A stretch of DNA of 64,000 nucleotides, from the NCBI GenBank assembly GCA_947095535.1, contig OX352772.1, positions 102,420,141 to 102,484,140 on the forward strand, in the 5' to 3' direction. Positions 10,562 through 19,574 of the stretch are shown piece after piece. The DNA comes from Poecilobothrus nobilitatus (Eukaryota; Arthropoda; Insecta; Diptera; Dolichopodidae). Both the position numbers and the translations under genes were made by a program. The notes under the pieces are model-generated. The model made no database searches and was not told the DNA's origin. It worked only from the letters and a program-made list of their open reading frames with translations. How positions within the stretch are numbered: the first letter of the stretch is position 1; each line of letters begins with the position of its first letter.

Positions 10562-13500
10562 ATGAATACAGAAAAATTCACAATAAAATCAATAAAATCA
10601 GTGAATGTAAAACGATTCAACATTTTTGGAAAAAAATTGGAGTTTATAATAAATGCAGTACCAGACAACAAAGATCCAATAGATTGGATTAAAACCGGTA
10701 TTGAAGAATTATTCAGCAATTTACTTGAAAATGTTGATCCTACTGACAAAATTGGTGTCACTTTTGGATGCCAAAGTTTTCATGAACGTGGTCCAGCCTG
10801 GATCAATTTTAAAGAAGCAAAAGATCTTGACATTTCGGAAATTTGGGAAGTTATTTCAAACATTTTTCAAAGCAACTCCGAAGGATTATCTACAGATACG
10901 TTCTGTATAAATGTTACATATATACTACTTCCAGCAGGAAGTGGAAGAGGAAAAAGATACAACAATTTTGAAGAAGAATGTAATAAAAGAAGAGGCATAA
11001 TTTCAATCAAAAACAAAGATAATTTATGCTTACCACGTGCGTTAGTTGTTGCTATCTCATTCATAGAAAAATCAGTTGACTACTGTAAAATGCGAAAAGA
11101 CACAGGTCAACTTCAGTTGAAAGCAGCATTACAACTAATAAGAAATTCAAATGTAAGCATCCCAGCAAAAGGAGCTAGTATCAGTGAGCTCAAAAAATTT
11201 CAACTGTACCTCTCTAAATATCAAATTGTAGTTTTTGATTTCAGAGGAAAAGGAAAATCAATTATTTTTCAAGGTGAAGAAAATAAGGAAAAAAGATTGA
11301 ATTTGATATACGATGAAGGTCACTTCAATGTAATTACATCATTAACAGCAGCATTTAGTTGTGATTACTTTTGCCAAACATGTAATGTTCCGTATAACAA
11401 TAGATTGTCTCACAGATGTAAACAGTCGTGTTTCTTTTGTAAATCATCTCCAGCATGTGACGTAAATTTTCCAAATATTAAATGTGATGTATGCAATCGA
11501 AGTTTTAAAGGTCAAACTTGTTTTGATAATCATAAAGCAACATCATCTACAAATAAAAAATCTATTTGTACTCTTATAAATTCCTGTACAAAATGCTTTA
11601 AAGTATACAGAACCGATGTAAATCATATATGCTATGGACATTTGTGTAAAAACTGTAATATAAATGTAGCTTCAGACCACCAATGCTTTATTACACCGTC
11701 TAAAGAATTAGCTGAACTTAAAAATATATTATATATTTTCTACGATCTCGAAACAACTCAAGATGATATCATCGGGGAGAAACTTCATGAAGGTGTTGCA
11801 ATAGGGGATATAATTGAACATCAGCCTGATTTATGTATTTTTGAACAACGTTGCACGCATTGTATATTGTCTAATGTTGAAAGATGCAATTTTTGTGGAC
11901 TTCGAGAACATGTGTTGAAACAAAATCCAATACAAATGTTCTTAGAATATATACTCAACCAAAGAAAGATATTTCATAAAGTTGTAGTTATTGCACATAA
12001 CGGACAAGCATTTGATAATCAGTTTTTATTAAACTATATCTTAGAGAAAACCATCATCAAACCAAAACTAATTATGAGGGGAACAAAGATAATTTTAATG
12101 CTGTTAGATAACGTGAAATTTATTGATTCACTAAACTATTTTCCAATGCCGTTATCTAGTTTACCGAAGGCATTTGATTTAGATATAAATTTAAAAAAAG
12201 GATATTTTCCTCATATGTTTAATCGTAAAAATAATATAAAATATAATGGAAAGTTACCCGATCGGAAATATTACTGTTATAATTCAATGAGTGCATCAGA
12301 AAGAAAACAATTTCTTGAATGGTATGAAGAAAATAAAAACAAGTCTTTTAACCTCCAAAAGGAACTTGTAGAATATTGTATGAATGACGTAAAAATTTTG
12401 ACAGCAGCCAGTATTAAATTCAGACAGCTATTTTTGGAAGAATGTAAGGTTGAGCCATTTTTAGAGGCCACTACAATTGCATCAGCGTGTAATTTGGTTT
12501 TTAGAAGGAATTTTTTAAAACCGTATACAATTGGACTTATACCTAAACAAGGATATCGCTTATCAGAAAACCAGTCAATCATTGCCATAAAATGGTTAAT
12601 GTGGGAAGAAAAACGAAGAAAAATAAAAATTCAGCATAGTGGTAACGGAAAGGAAAAAGTAATTTTTGGTCTTCGTGTTGACGGATATTGCACAGACACA
12701 AAACAAATATTTGAGTTTTATGGCTGTTATTACCATGGCCATCCAAAATGTTTCAAAAATAATAATAATAAAAAATATGAAACACGTTATGAGGCTACAT
12801 TATCCAAAGCCAATAAATTACGCTCTATAGGTTATCAAGTAATTGAAAAGTGGGAGTGTGAATTTCGAAACGAAATGAGATCAAAAGAATACATAGAATT
12901 TTTCGCAAAATTGGAGAACGAAAGTTTGATACCACTAAAACCACGTGATGCGTTTTATGGCGGTAGAACAGGAAACACAAGAACATATTATAAATGTGCG
13001 CCTGGTGAAAAAATAATGTATATAGATATATGCTCACTATATCCTTGGGTGTAAAACTGAAATAATAAATGAGCCTTATGAATTATTTACTATTCTTACT
13101 GATCCTTCGAAGAATGTAAATCAAATAACTCCAATAAACGAAAAAACAGTTTTGGTAAATTGGGAATACAAAGAAGAAACAGCTGAATCATTATCAACAG
13201 TTAACGTTTGCATAGCTGCTTACACTACCACACAAGCTCGTTTAAAATTGTATTCTTACTTAGACAATTTAAAAGAACGAGTTTTGTATTACGATACAGA
13301 TTCAATAATATATGTAGCACGTGAAGGAGAATATAACCCTCCAACTGGAGTTTTCATAGGAGATATGACAGATGAGCTTGAAGAATATGAAATTGGAAGC
13401 TATATTACAGAATTTGTTAGTGGTGGTGCAAAGAACTATGCATACAAAATATATAGTACCAACTCCAAATGCGAAAAAACTGTTTGCAAAGTGAAAGGTA

Positions 13501-13736
13501 TTCGTTTAAATTACAACGCTTCACAAGAAATAAATTTTGGCTCTATGAAACAATTAGTTAAAAAATTAAACAACTTTCAACAAATAAATATAACATTTCC
13601 TAGTATTCGCCGAACATACGATCACAGAGTCATCACTGTTCCTGAAATAAAGTCATATCGAATAAATTCCAGAAAACGAGTTTTTGCAGATGATTATACT
13701 TCAGTTCCTTATGGCTTCAAAAAGAAAAAAATTTAA
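10562..13736 (+). pseudogene. polB: Protein-primed DNA polymerase B of Polinton A, internally deleted
   Basis: Family B polymerase that would copy the element from a terminal protein. N-terminal part: a possible OTU-like protease pair, Cys156 in D-N-L-C and His254 in G-H-F-N, then a cluster of CxxC zinc-finger pairs at about 265-385. Exonuclease: Exo I D395-x-E397, Exo II A-H-N-G-Q-A-F-D at about 478, Exo III Y605 to D609. A nuclease-like insertion (F-Y-G-C-Y-Y-H-G-H) lies at about 700-790. Palm motif A (Y-I-D-I-C-S-L-Y-P) is followed at once by TAA (13052-13054). Homology resumes in another frame at about 13059 and contains motif C (Y-Y-D-T-D-S). Against Polinton C about 575 bp are missing, including motif B (K-x3-N-S-x-W-G). 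The active site is therefore broken. Confidence 0.9.
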
Positions 13737-13939
13737 AATATTATTGTTAATATGTATATTGTAAAAATTTTGTATTAAACTATTAAATTACAGCATTAAA
13801 CAAAATCTTTTAATTTTACCGTTTTTAATTTTCAGAATATAGCCAAAAAATTATTTACATATATATCAGTATATATATATATATATATATTTACTGATTT
13901 TATTCAAATTCACATTTGCAGTTTAACTCTTCAATAATA
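13737..13939. other. Spacer between polymerase and integrase
   Basis: About 200 bp of AT-rich sequence with a TA dinucleotide run at 13857-13891, just upstream of the integrase. It may hold the integrase promoter. No clear signal was identified. Confidence 0.4.
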
Positions 13940-14863
13940 ATGTCAAAAGCACAAATAGTATCTGAAATTCATCGTCCAGTTAGACGTAGATTTCGGAGAC
14001 GAAAAATATCTCAAAGAGGGTTAAATGATACATGGGAAATTGATCTTGTAGATATGTCGGCCTATCAAAAAGTAAATAATGGATACAAGTTTCTCTTAAC
14101 TGTTATCGATATATTTTCAAAATATGCATATGCCGAAAAAGTTAAATCAAAGGCAGCAGATGACGTAGTTAAAAGTATGGAAAAGATTTTTAAAAGGGAG
14201 GGGAAGTCTCCAAAAAATATTCATTCTGACCAGGGAAAGGAATTTTTCAACAAAAAATTCCAAAATTTAATGAAAAGCTATAAAATAAATCACTATCATA
14301 CTTATTCAGAAATGAAGGCTGGTGTTTGTGAAAGGTTTAACAGAACATTAAAATCAATTATGTGGAAACAGTTTAGTTTACAAGGAAATTTTAAATGGAT
14401 AGAATTTTTACCAAAACTAATTGAAAAATATAATAACACAAAACATAGTACAATTAAGTTAAAACCAAACCAAGTTACATCACAAAATGAAAAACAAATT
14501 CTTCGTTCAATTTATAATTACCCTAAAATATTTAATAAGGGAAAATTTAATGTTGGTGATTTTGTTAGAATTGCAAGGTCTAAAGGTACTTTTCAAAAAG
14601 GATATGAACCTAACTATTCAACTGAAGTTTTTAAAATAGCTTTCAAAAACAAGACAGACCCGATTACATATAGTTTAAAAGATTATAAAAATAAATTAGT
14701 TCGTGGTGGCTTCTATGAACAGGAACTGACTAGTGTCAAAGACCCCAATGCTTATTTAATTGAAAAAATTTTACAACGAAAAGGCAATAAAGTATATGTG
14801 AAATATTTAGGTTTTGATAATAGTCATAATCAATGGATAAGTAAATATGATATTCTTTCATAA
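13940..14863 (+). CDS. int: Polinton A integrase (rve family) with C-terminal chromodomain
   Basis: Retrovirus-type DDE integrase that would insert the element and create the 6-bp duplication. I take the ATG of M-S-K-A-Q-I-V as start because Polinton C starts the same way; an in-frame ATG 24 bp upstream is possible. Catalytic residues read D35 (W-E-I-D-L-V-D), D97 (H-S-D-Q-G) and E131 (C-E-R-F-N-R-T), with the usual D-E spacing. A small beta-rich domain (V-G-D-F-V-R-I) follows. A chromodomain (Y-L-I-E-K-I-L to L-G-F-D-N-S-H-N-Q-W) closes the protein and may bind methylated histone tails. The frame is intact at about 307 residues. It lies downstream of the polymerase on the same strand. Confidence 0.93.
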   Translation: MSKAQIVSEIHRPVRRRFRRRKISQRGLNDTWEIDLVDMSAYQKVNNGYKFLLTVIDIFSKYAYAEKVKSKAADDVVKSMEKIFKREGKSPKNIHSDQGKEFFNKKFQNLMKSYKINHYHTYSEMKAGVCERFNRTLKSIMWKQFSLQGNFKWIEFLPKLIEKYNNTKHSTIKLKPNQVTSQNEKQILRSIYNYPKIFNKGKFNVGDFVRIARSKGTFQKGYEPNYSTEVFKIAFKNKTDPITYSLKDYKNKLVRGGFYEQELTSVKDPNAYLIEKILQRKGNKVYVKYLGFDNSHNQWISKYDILS

Positions 14864-15122
14864 AAAGTGTAATAAGAATTTATGTAGAAAATTTTTTCTT
14901 AACTTTAGAGCACTATTAAATGCAACAATGTTGTAAAAATGTTGTAAAAATGGTAATAGAAAAAATAAAAATAGAAAAATATTTACTAATAAAAATAAAT
15001 AATTTAGGAATAGGTAAATAAAAAATAATATTCTTTCATAAAAAAGTATAATTGGAATTTATGTAAAAGATTTTTCTTAAATTTAGAACACTGTTAAATG
15101 CAACAATGTTGCGAAAAATGTT
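14851..15122. repeat. Direct repeat downstream of integrase
   Basis: A block of about 95 bp starting at the integrase 3' end (14851-14946: ATATTCTTTCATAAAA, then AAATGCAACAATGTTG) recurs in degenerate form at 15029-15122. This is a local tandem duplication with a period near 178 bp that includes the last integrase codons. The remaining interval to 15357 holds no gene. Confidence 0.65.
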
Positions 15123-15357
15123 ATATAAAAAAATTATAGTTTTATTATTATCAATTAGAATTTATTACATTAATAAACAACTTACTTTACAACTTTTTGT
15201 TTTTAATTAGTTTTCTTAAGGATTTTGATTTCTAAACATTGATAATACAATTTTTTAGAAGAAAAATTTAGTATAAATAAAGTGGAATTTTTCTTAAGAT
15301 ATGTCAATTCAAAGACAGAGCTCAACATAATAATAATACAGAAAAAAGGAAGCAAAA

Positions 15358-15921
15358 ATGGAAAACACAGCAGAAATTTTCGCCTACGCTCAGCAAATAG
15401 AGCCAACACAGGAGTTAGCCCCAATTAAACGGAAAAGAATAAGAACTCAACAGGAATCGCAGCCACTTCATCAACAACAACATCATCATCATCATCATCA
15501 ACAACAACAACAACAACCACAACAGCAACAACATCAACAATTTCAACAACAACAACAAGAAGAAATCATTCTTCTTCAAGAAGAAGAACCACCAACAAAA
15601 AAAAGCTTCAAAGAAGCTTTTAATAACAAAAATGTGGAAACTAGAAAAAGTTTCCTAAAAACTAAAGATATGGAGCAAGATGCTCTATATCATATAATAA
15701 ATGTTAAGCAAATAAAGACCATTTATGGTCTTAAGTGGGTCTTTGAAACCCGCAATTTAATTATATTTGTACCTCAAAAATATTCTGATATTTTTGAGAA
15801 TTTAGATTTTGTAAAAGAAATAAAAGAAAAAGAACATTTTGTATATAAAGATAAAAATTTAAATTTAAATATTATAGATATATCTGAGTCGTTTGGTAAA
15901 ATATATGCAAATTACCAATAA
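15358..15921 (+). CDS. Conserved Polinton protein, Gln/His-rich N-terminus plus OB-like domain
   Basis: 187 residues. After a short head containing K-R-K-R-I-R come uninterrupted His and Gln runs (about residues 36-70), then acidic residues. The C-terminal third (about 95-187) has the pattern K-D-M-E-x-D-A-L-Y, then T-x-Y-G-x-K-W-V-F-E-T, then a hydrophobic strand followed by P-x-K-Y. The same C-terminal block occurs in elements B and C with quite different N-termini. A compact beta-rich domain conserved in a protein-primed replication module suggests a single-stranded DNA-binding protein; that is inference. The Q/H tract is low-complexity CAA/CAT repeat and is probably variable. The frame is intact. 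Confidence 0.7.
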   Translation: MENTAEIFAYAQQIEPTQELAPIKRKRIRTQQESQPLHQQQHHHHHHQQQQQQPQQQQHQQFQQQQQEEIILLQEEEPPTKKSFKEAFNNKNVETRKSFLKTKDMEQDALYHIINVKQIKTIYGLKWVFETRNLIIFVPQKYSDIFENLDFVKEIKEKEHFVYKDKNLNLNIIDISESFGKIYANYQ

Positions 15922-16069
15922 AAGATGTAAATTGGTTTATAGTTATATAAGTTTTTATTATTCAAAAAAGGTATAAATTTCTTTTATTTAGTTGCTTTAT
16001 TTTTCAGATTCATGTTTAAATGTACTTAATGTTAATATGTATATGTAGTTATAAAATGGATTTATTTAA

Positions 16070-16210
16070 TTTTTTTCGTAAAAACACAGGTATTTCATAA
16101 AAGAGCCGAGAAAAATTACATCATACATTAAATTTTTGAACTGGAATAAAAATCTCTACTTTTAACCTTGTAACATTCTTTTCTTTACAGATCTATATGA
16201 ATTTTTTTTA
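16070..16210 (-). pseudogene. Duplicated 3' end of the PC4-like candidate gene
   Basis: On the minus strand this copies 16375-16510, the last 45 or so codons of the neighbouring gene, with several substitutions. It sits between the OB-like gene and the intact gene, so a local duplication left an extra C-terminal fragment. It has no start of its own. Confidence 0.6.
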
Positions 16211-16238
16211 CTATTTTAGATCTTGGCATGATTTTTAA

Positions 16239-16298
16239 TGGGATATCAGTGATGAAGAAGGAGATCCAGATTATTTAGAAATTATACCAAATTTATAA
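16239..16298 (+). pseudogene. C-terminal remnant of the acidic small protein
   Basis: Nineteen codons (W-D-I-S-D-E-E-G-D-P-D-Y) ending at TAA 16296-16298 match the C-terminus of the acidic protein of Polinton C (I-W-D-I-N-N-Q-Q-G-D-L-D-Y). They have the same convergent orientation to the PC4-like gene as in C. The rest of the gene is missing in A, apparently replaced by the duplicated fragment at 16070-16210. It is short, so the call rests on motif and position. Confidence 0.5.
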
Positions 16299-16365
16299 AA
16301 TAACAAATTATACCAAATTTATAAATAATGAAATAAATAACAAATTATATAGTTACAAAATTGTT

Positions 16366-16896
16366 TTATTTAATATCTTTTTTTTTTTTTAAAAATACAG
16401 GTATTTCATAAAAGAGTCGAGAAAAATTACATCGTATATTAAATTTTTGAACCGGAATATAAATCTCTTCTTTCAACTTTGCAACATTCTTTTCTTCACA
16501 GGTCTTTATGTATTTTTTAACATATTCCTTTACATTTGGCTCTGCAGTTTTATTATATGCAACTACTGCATGTAGGAAATCAATCAAACTGTAAAACTCG
16601 TCAGCTTCCTCTTTGTTAATGCTAAGATTCTGTCCTACTGTAGATTTTAATCCACTTTGTAAACATAATTTTGAATTTTTAATTGACTGCTTGGAAAATT
16701 TTTTATGAAATAGGTCATAAAATTTACACCATTCATGATATTTTAAAATAATTGGTTTCATTCCAATCCAATGAAAAACACTTGCAACTTCAAAAAAATC
16801 TGTGTCAAATCCGACAACTATTTTTAATGTGTGACTTCTGTTGAGAAAGTATGTATAACTCAGCAACAAATTAATGCTAGGACTTTGCTCTTCCAT
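16366..16896 (-). CDS. Conserved Polinton protein, possible PC4-like DNA-binding fold
   Basis: 176 residues starting at ATG 16896. The N-terminal half is predicted beta-rich: S-Y-T-Y-F-L-N, H-T-L-K-I-V-V-G-F-D, then I-I-L-K-Y-H-E-W at about 75-82. The C-terminal half looks helical and ends in a basic tail of lysines. The strand-strand-strand plus x-L-x-x-x-E-W pattern recalls PC4/Sub1-type single-stranded DNA-binding proteins, an analogy by eye only. Homologues occur in B (32810-33319) and C (52066-52633), always next to the protease. The A copy is intact and is the last gene of the minus-strand block. Confidence 0.65.
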   Translation of the reverse strand: MEEQSPSINLLLSYTYFLNRSHTLKIVVGFDTDFFEVASVFHWIGMKPIILKYHEWCKFYDLFHKKFSKQSIKNSKLCLQSGLKSTVGQNLSINKEEADEFYSLIDFLHAVVAYNKTAEPNVKEYVKKYIKTCEEKNVAKLKEEIYIPVQKFNIRCNFSRLFYEIPVFLKKKKDIK

Positions 16897-16922
16897 TATT
16901 TTAATTACACTAAAGTTTATTA

Positions 16923-17414
16923 TTAAATGTTATATCTCTTAGGAAGACATGATTGAGAAATATTATAATTTTCAAATATATGGTGAAAAGTATTTATTAT
17001 ATTTTTGTCATTTTCTATATGATTTTCTTTATTAAATTGTTTTAAAAAAGCGTTCATACTATAACCGCAACATCTATACCATGTATAAACACAACAATAT
17101 TGCCCACAAACATCTGAATAGTTACTTTGTAACTGTTTCTTATTAAAAATTATACATTGATTTTTTAAGTAACTTAAAATTTCTAATTTATCTGGTTTTC
17201 TACCAAACGAATCAAAATATTCAACACAGCCATTCTTTGGCTTAAAAATAGCTAACCAATGTGTTCCCGGATCTTTTGATTTATCAGTGTTTACAATTAA
17301 AAAAGTTTGTTTTTCAATTATTCTGGGGAGTTGATCCAGAGCAAAAACTCCTTTAAAAAATTTACGTGTGTGTTTGTTACATCTTAATACGTCACTTATC
17401 TCTAGGGTATTCAT
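16923..17414 (-). CDS. Adenain-like cysteine protease of Polinton A
   Basis: About 163 residues. Adenovirus-protease (Ulp1-fold) family, expected to mature capsid precursor proteins inside the particle. Catalytic residues read His52 (P-G-T-H-W), Asp68 (E-Y-F-D-S-F-G), Gln96 for the oxyanion hole and Cys103 (D-V-C-G-Q-Y-C-C), with the seven-residue Gln-Cys spacing of adenain. I start at ATG 17414, which overlaps the TGA of the upstream 110-residue gene as ATGA; an in-frame TTG precedes it. The first 130 or so residues are nearly identical to Polinton C, after which the two sequences part abruptly. Confidence 0.92.
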   Translation of the reverse strand: MNTLEISDVLRCNKHTRKFFKGVFALDQLPRIIEKQTFLIVNTDKSKDPGTHWLAIFKPKNGCVEYFDSFGRKPDKLEILSYLKNQCIIFNKKQLQSNYSDVCGQYCCVYTWYRCCGYSMNAFLKQFNKENHIENDKNIINTFHHIFENYNISQSCLPKRYNI

Positions 17415-17746
17415 CAATCAAATTGATTCAAGTCATATACTTTAGTTGTTTCTTTAATATAATTAGATAAAAACTCTTTTTTGATTTTTTTATTTGTTAT
17501 AATAACATCAAATTTTTCTAGTATTTGACAGAGCTCTTTATTTATTTTATCGTTGTACACAGTTCCAAAAGAGTAATTATCAAAATTATCATTTATAAAA
17601 TCCCTAGTTGGAAATTTATACTTGAGCTCTTTTACAAACTTTTTACAAGGTTCTTTAAAACCAACTATACAAATATCTTTCGCAAACAAGGTATTATTAT
17701 CATCACTACAAAATGTTACATCCAGAAGTGCGCAAGACAGTGACAT
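17414..17746 (-). CDS. Small conserved protein, RNase-H-like candidate
   Basis: 110 residues. It begins M-S-L-S-C-A-L-L-D-V-T-F and has a conserved middle (F-G-T-V-Y-N-D-K) and a basic end (T-N-K-K-I-K-K-E-F-L). The layout of an early Asp in a strand, a second strand, a Y/W-N-D/N block and a lysine-rich K-x2-K-x-F-L block parallels the larger protein at 22225-22716, so the two may be diverged paralogues. The function is unknown. It overlaps the protease start by 4 bp and follows the capsid gene. A broken copy lies in C (51207-51539); the gene is absent at this place in B. Confidence 0.65.
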   Translation of the reverse strand: MSLSCALLDVTFCSDDNNTLFAKDICIVGFKEPCKKFVKELKYKFPTRDFINDNFDNYSFGTVYNDKINKELCQILEKFDVIITNKKIKKEFLSNYIKETTKVYDLNQFD

Positions 17747-17783
17747 TTTGTGAAATATTCAAATTTACTTTTATATATGCTAT

Positions 17784-19085
17784 TTATAGGTTTGAGAATA
17801 TATTTCGGTTTTTATCAATTTGTAAACTTGCATCAAATTCTCCATAAACAATAGCAGTCAGTGTAGATGTAAGTGGTTTTGATAGTCTTGCCTCAATTCT
17901 AACTGTACCTTGATTTAGTAGACCTTGACACACTTCATTTCCTGATGAATCTGGAGTTAAATCAAAAGCTAGAATGAAAAACCCATTACTAAACATGGTT
18001 TTTGTTATCTGATGACCTTTATCATTATGGTAAATTCCAGTTCCCGAAAAAAGTGTACTGTATGCTCTTGTACAGCAATTATTTTCATCTGAAAAACTGG
18101 TTTCAATTGCTGAATTAGGTATTTGAACACCATTTACGTTTAACACAAATTGTGAAATATCAAAATGTTTAAAATTGTATGGGTTTTTTGACCTTTTTCC
18201 AGAGTAACCTGTATTTTCTGTCATGCAAAAAATGATTGTGTTTGGCAACTGTCCAATAAAAACATTATCAAGTGATATTGATGAACTATTCTGTGGAATG
18301 GTAAAAGTTTTTACCTCTACCCGTTTGTAATTGTATTTGGCATTAGTTTTTTCCAATACAGCATTATGTGCTAATAGCACACTAGGATTAATTGTTACAT
18401 GTCTCATAAATAAAGTGGCTTCTAAAATTTTCAGTTGAGATTCATCAGTATCATCTGCAAAGAGGTAAAAATCTGGTTTTTCTAATGTTAGGACAACTCG
18501 AACATCGACATTGTTTATGAGAAGTGTAGGTTGGTTAAACATATCTAAATGTAATTTCCCCATAAGTTCCACTACATTGCTATTTTGGTATAATTTTTGA
18601 CGTTCTTTTGAACCACTATTATCTGTTTTTGCTATATTTGGCTTATCTAGCATCCATCCACCACACTCCAAATGCGTTGTAGCGGCATCCGTACCATAAT
18701 TTAACAATGATTCAATATAAGCTCTGTAATGATAATTGCCATCTGATGGAGATATATTCTTTCCATTTAGTTGAACATTACATTGTTTTATTAATGAATG
18801 TAACATATTATTAACCACACTTGGTTGTTGTATAGGTGTTCCATCAGTTTTTTTATCTTTATTCCATTGAGTTCCATCTTTTTTTTAAATTTGTACTTTT
18901 AATTTTAGATATGTCGAAGACAAGTCTCTGTATGTATCACCGTGCCCTAGTGAAACAAATTCTATGACAGACGGATTATCTAAAGAAGCAATAGGGTTAT
19001 AGGAAACTTCTTCAGATCGTAAAATACTTGACTGAATAGGCTGTGTTTTAAAAATATCAAGCTCTGATTTCATACATTCAATCAT
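17784..19085 (-). pseudogene. mcp: Major capsid protein (double jelly roll) of Polinton A, one in-frame stop
   Basis: Reading from ATG 19085, 66 codons are followed by TAA at 18885-18887 and then the same frame continues to 17784; removing nothing else, the frame is open. A start after the stop would have to use GTG at 18818 or ATG at 18806. The size (about 430 codons) and blocks such as F-V-S-L-G-H-G-D-T-Y, N-P-Y-N-F-K-H-F-D and Y-H-N-D-K-G-H-Q-I-T-K mark it as the Polinton capsid protein related to adenovirus hexon. It would form the trimeric capsomers. Polinton C has the identical stop, and B has a stop at a nearby codon. Single lesion, readthrough or decay cannot be told apart here. Confidence 0.88.
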
Positions 19086-19087
19086 AA

Positions 19088-19528
19088 TTATTCAAAAATA
19101 TCTTTTTGTTTGTTTTTGTTATTAACTTTGCGTCGCTTCGACGTAAAATAATTTAAATTATTAATGAGAGGTCTTTTTATAGATTTTCTTCGTTTTCTTT
19201 TGCCTTGTCCATACATTTCATTGAGTTTCCGAACTGCACCTCGTCTTACATTTTTCATTATCTCTTTACTTCGATCTTGAACCACTTCTTTTACATTTGC
19301 CCCTGTGGCAATATCAGATAATGCATTAATACCAGAGTTAATAACCTCTTTTTTAAATATATTAGCTCCAGACGTAAATATTGGTTTTAAATATCTAAAA
19401 AGACCACCGAAAAAGCTCCCTAACCCTCGTCCCCTTTGGTAAGGTACAATTGAGTGTAACAAAGGACCAATATCCTCAAGACCTTTTCCTGATTGAACTA
19501 AATAATATTTGTAGTACGCTCTCTCCAT
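19088..19528 (-). CDS. Small basic glycine-rich virion protein (pVI/pX-like)
   Basis: 146 residues from ATG 19528. A Y-Y-K-Y-Y-L-V-Q-S-G-K-G-L start leads to P-Y-Q-R-G-R-G-L-G-S-F-F-G-G, an amphipathic Gly/aromatic stretch. A helical section (about 50-100) and a very basic C-terminus rich in Arg and Lys follow. Polinton and adintovirus genomes carry such proteins, compared with adenovirus core or membrane-lytic virion proteins pX and pVI; which one this matches I cannot say. The TAA ends 2 bp before the capsid ATG, so the two genes are translationally close. Homologues are at 35214-35663 and 49425-49865. Confidence 0.75.
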   Translation of the reverse strand: MERAYYKYYLVQSGKGLEDIGPLLHSIVPYQRGRGLGSFFGGLFRYLKPIFTSGANIFKKEVINSGINALSDIATGANVKEVVQDRSKEIMKNVRRGAVRKLNEMYGQGKRKRRKSIKRPLINNLNYFTSKRRKVNNKNKQKDIFE

Positions 19529-19574
19529 AATGAATAAAATAAAATAATATATAGTTTTGTAAAATCGCTTTTAT

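Noticed and set aside
10543..10761. Minus-strand frames over the polymerase start and elsewhere in coding regions (for example 12277-12588, 19732-19935, 49018-49221)
   Set aside because: Opposite-strand shadows of well-supported genes.
18816..18890. Tiny intron removing the capsid stop
   Set aside because: The GT...AG stretch around the stop is only 19 bp and not a multiple of three; far below known insect intron sizes.
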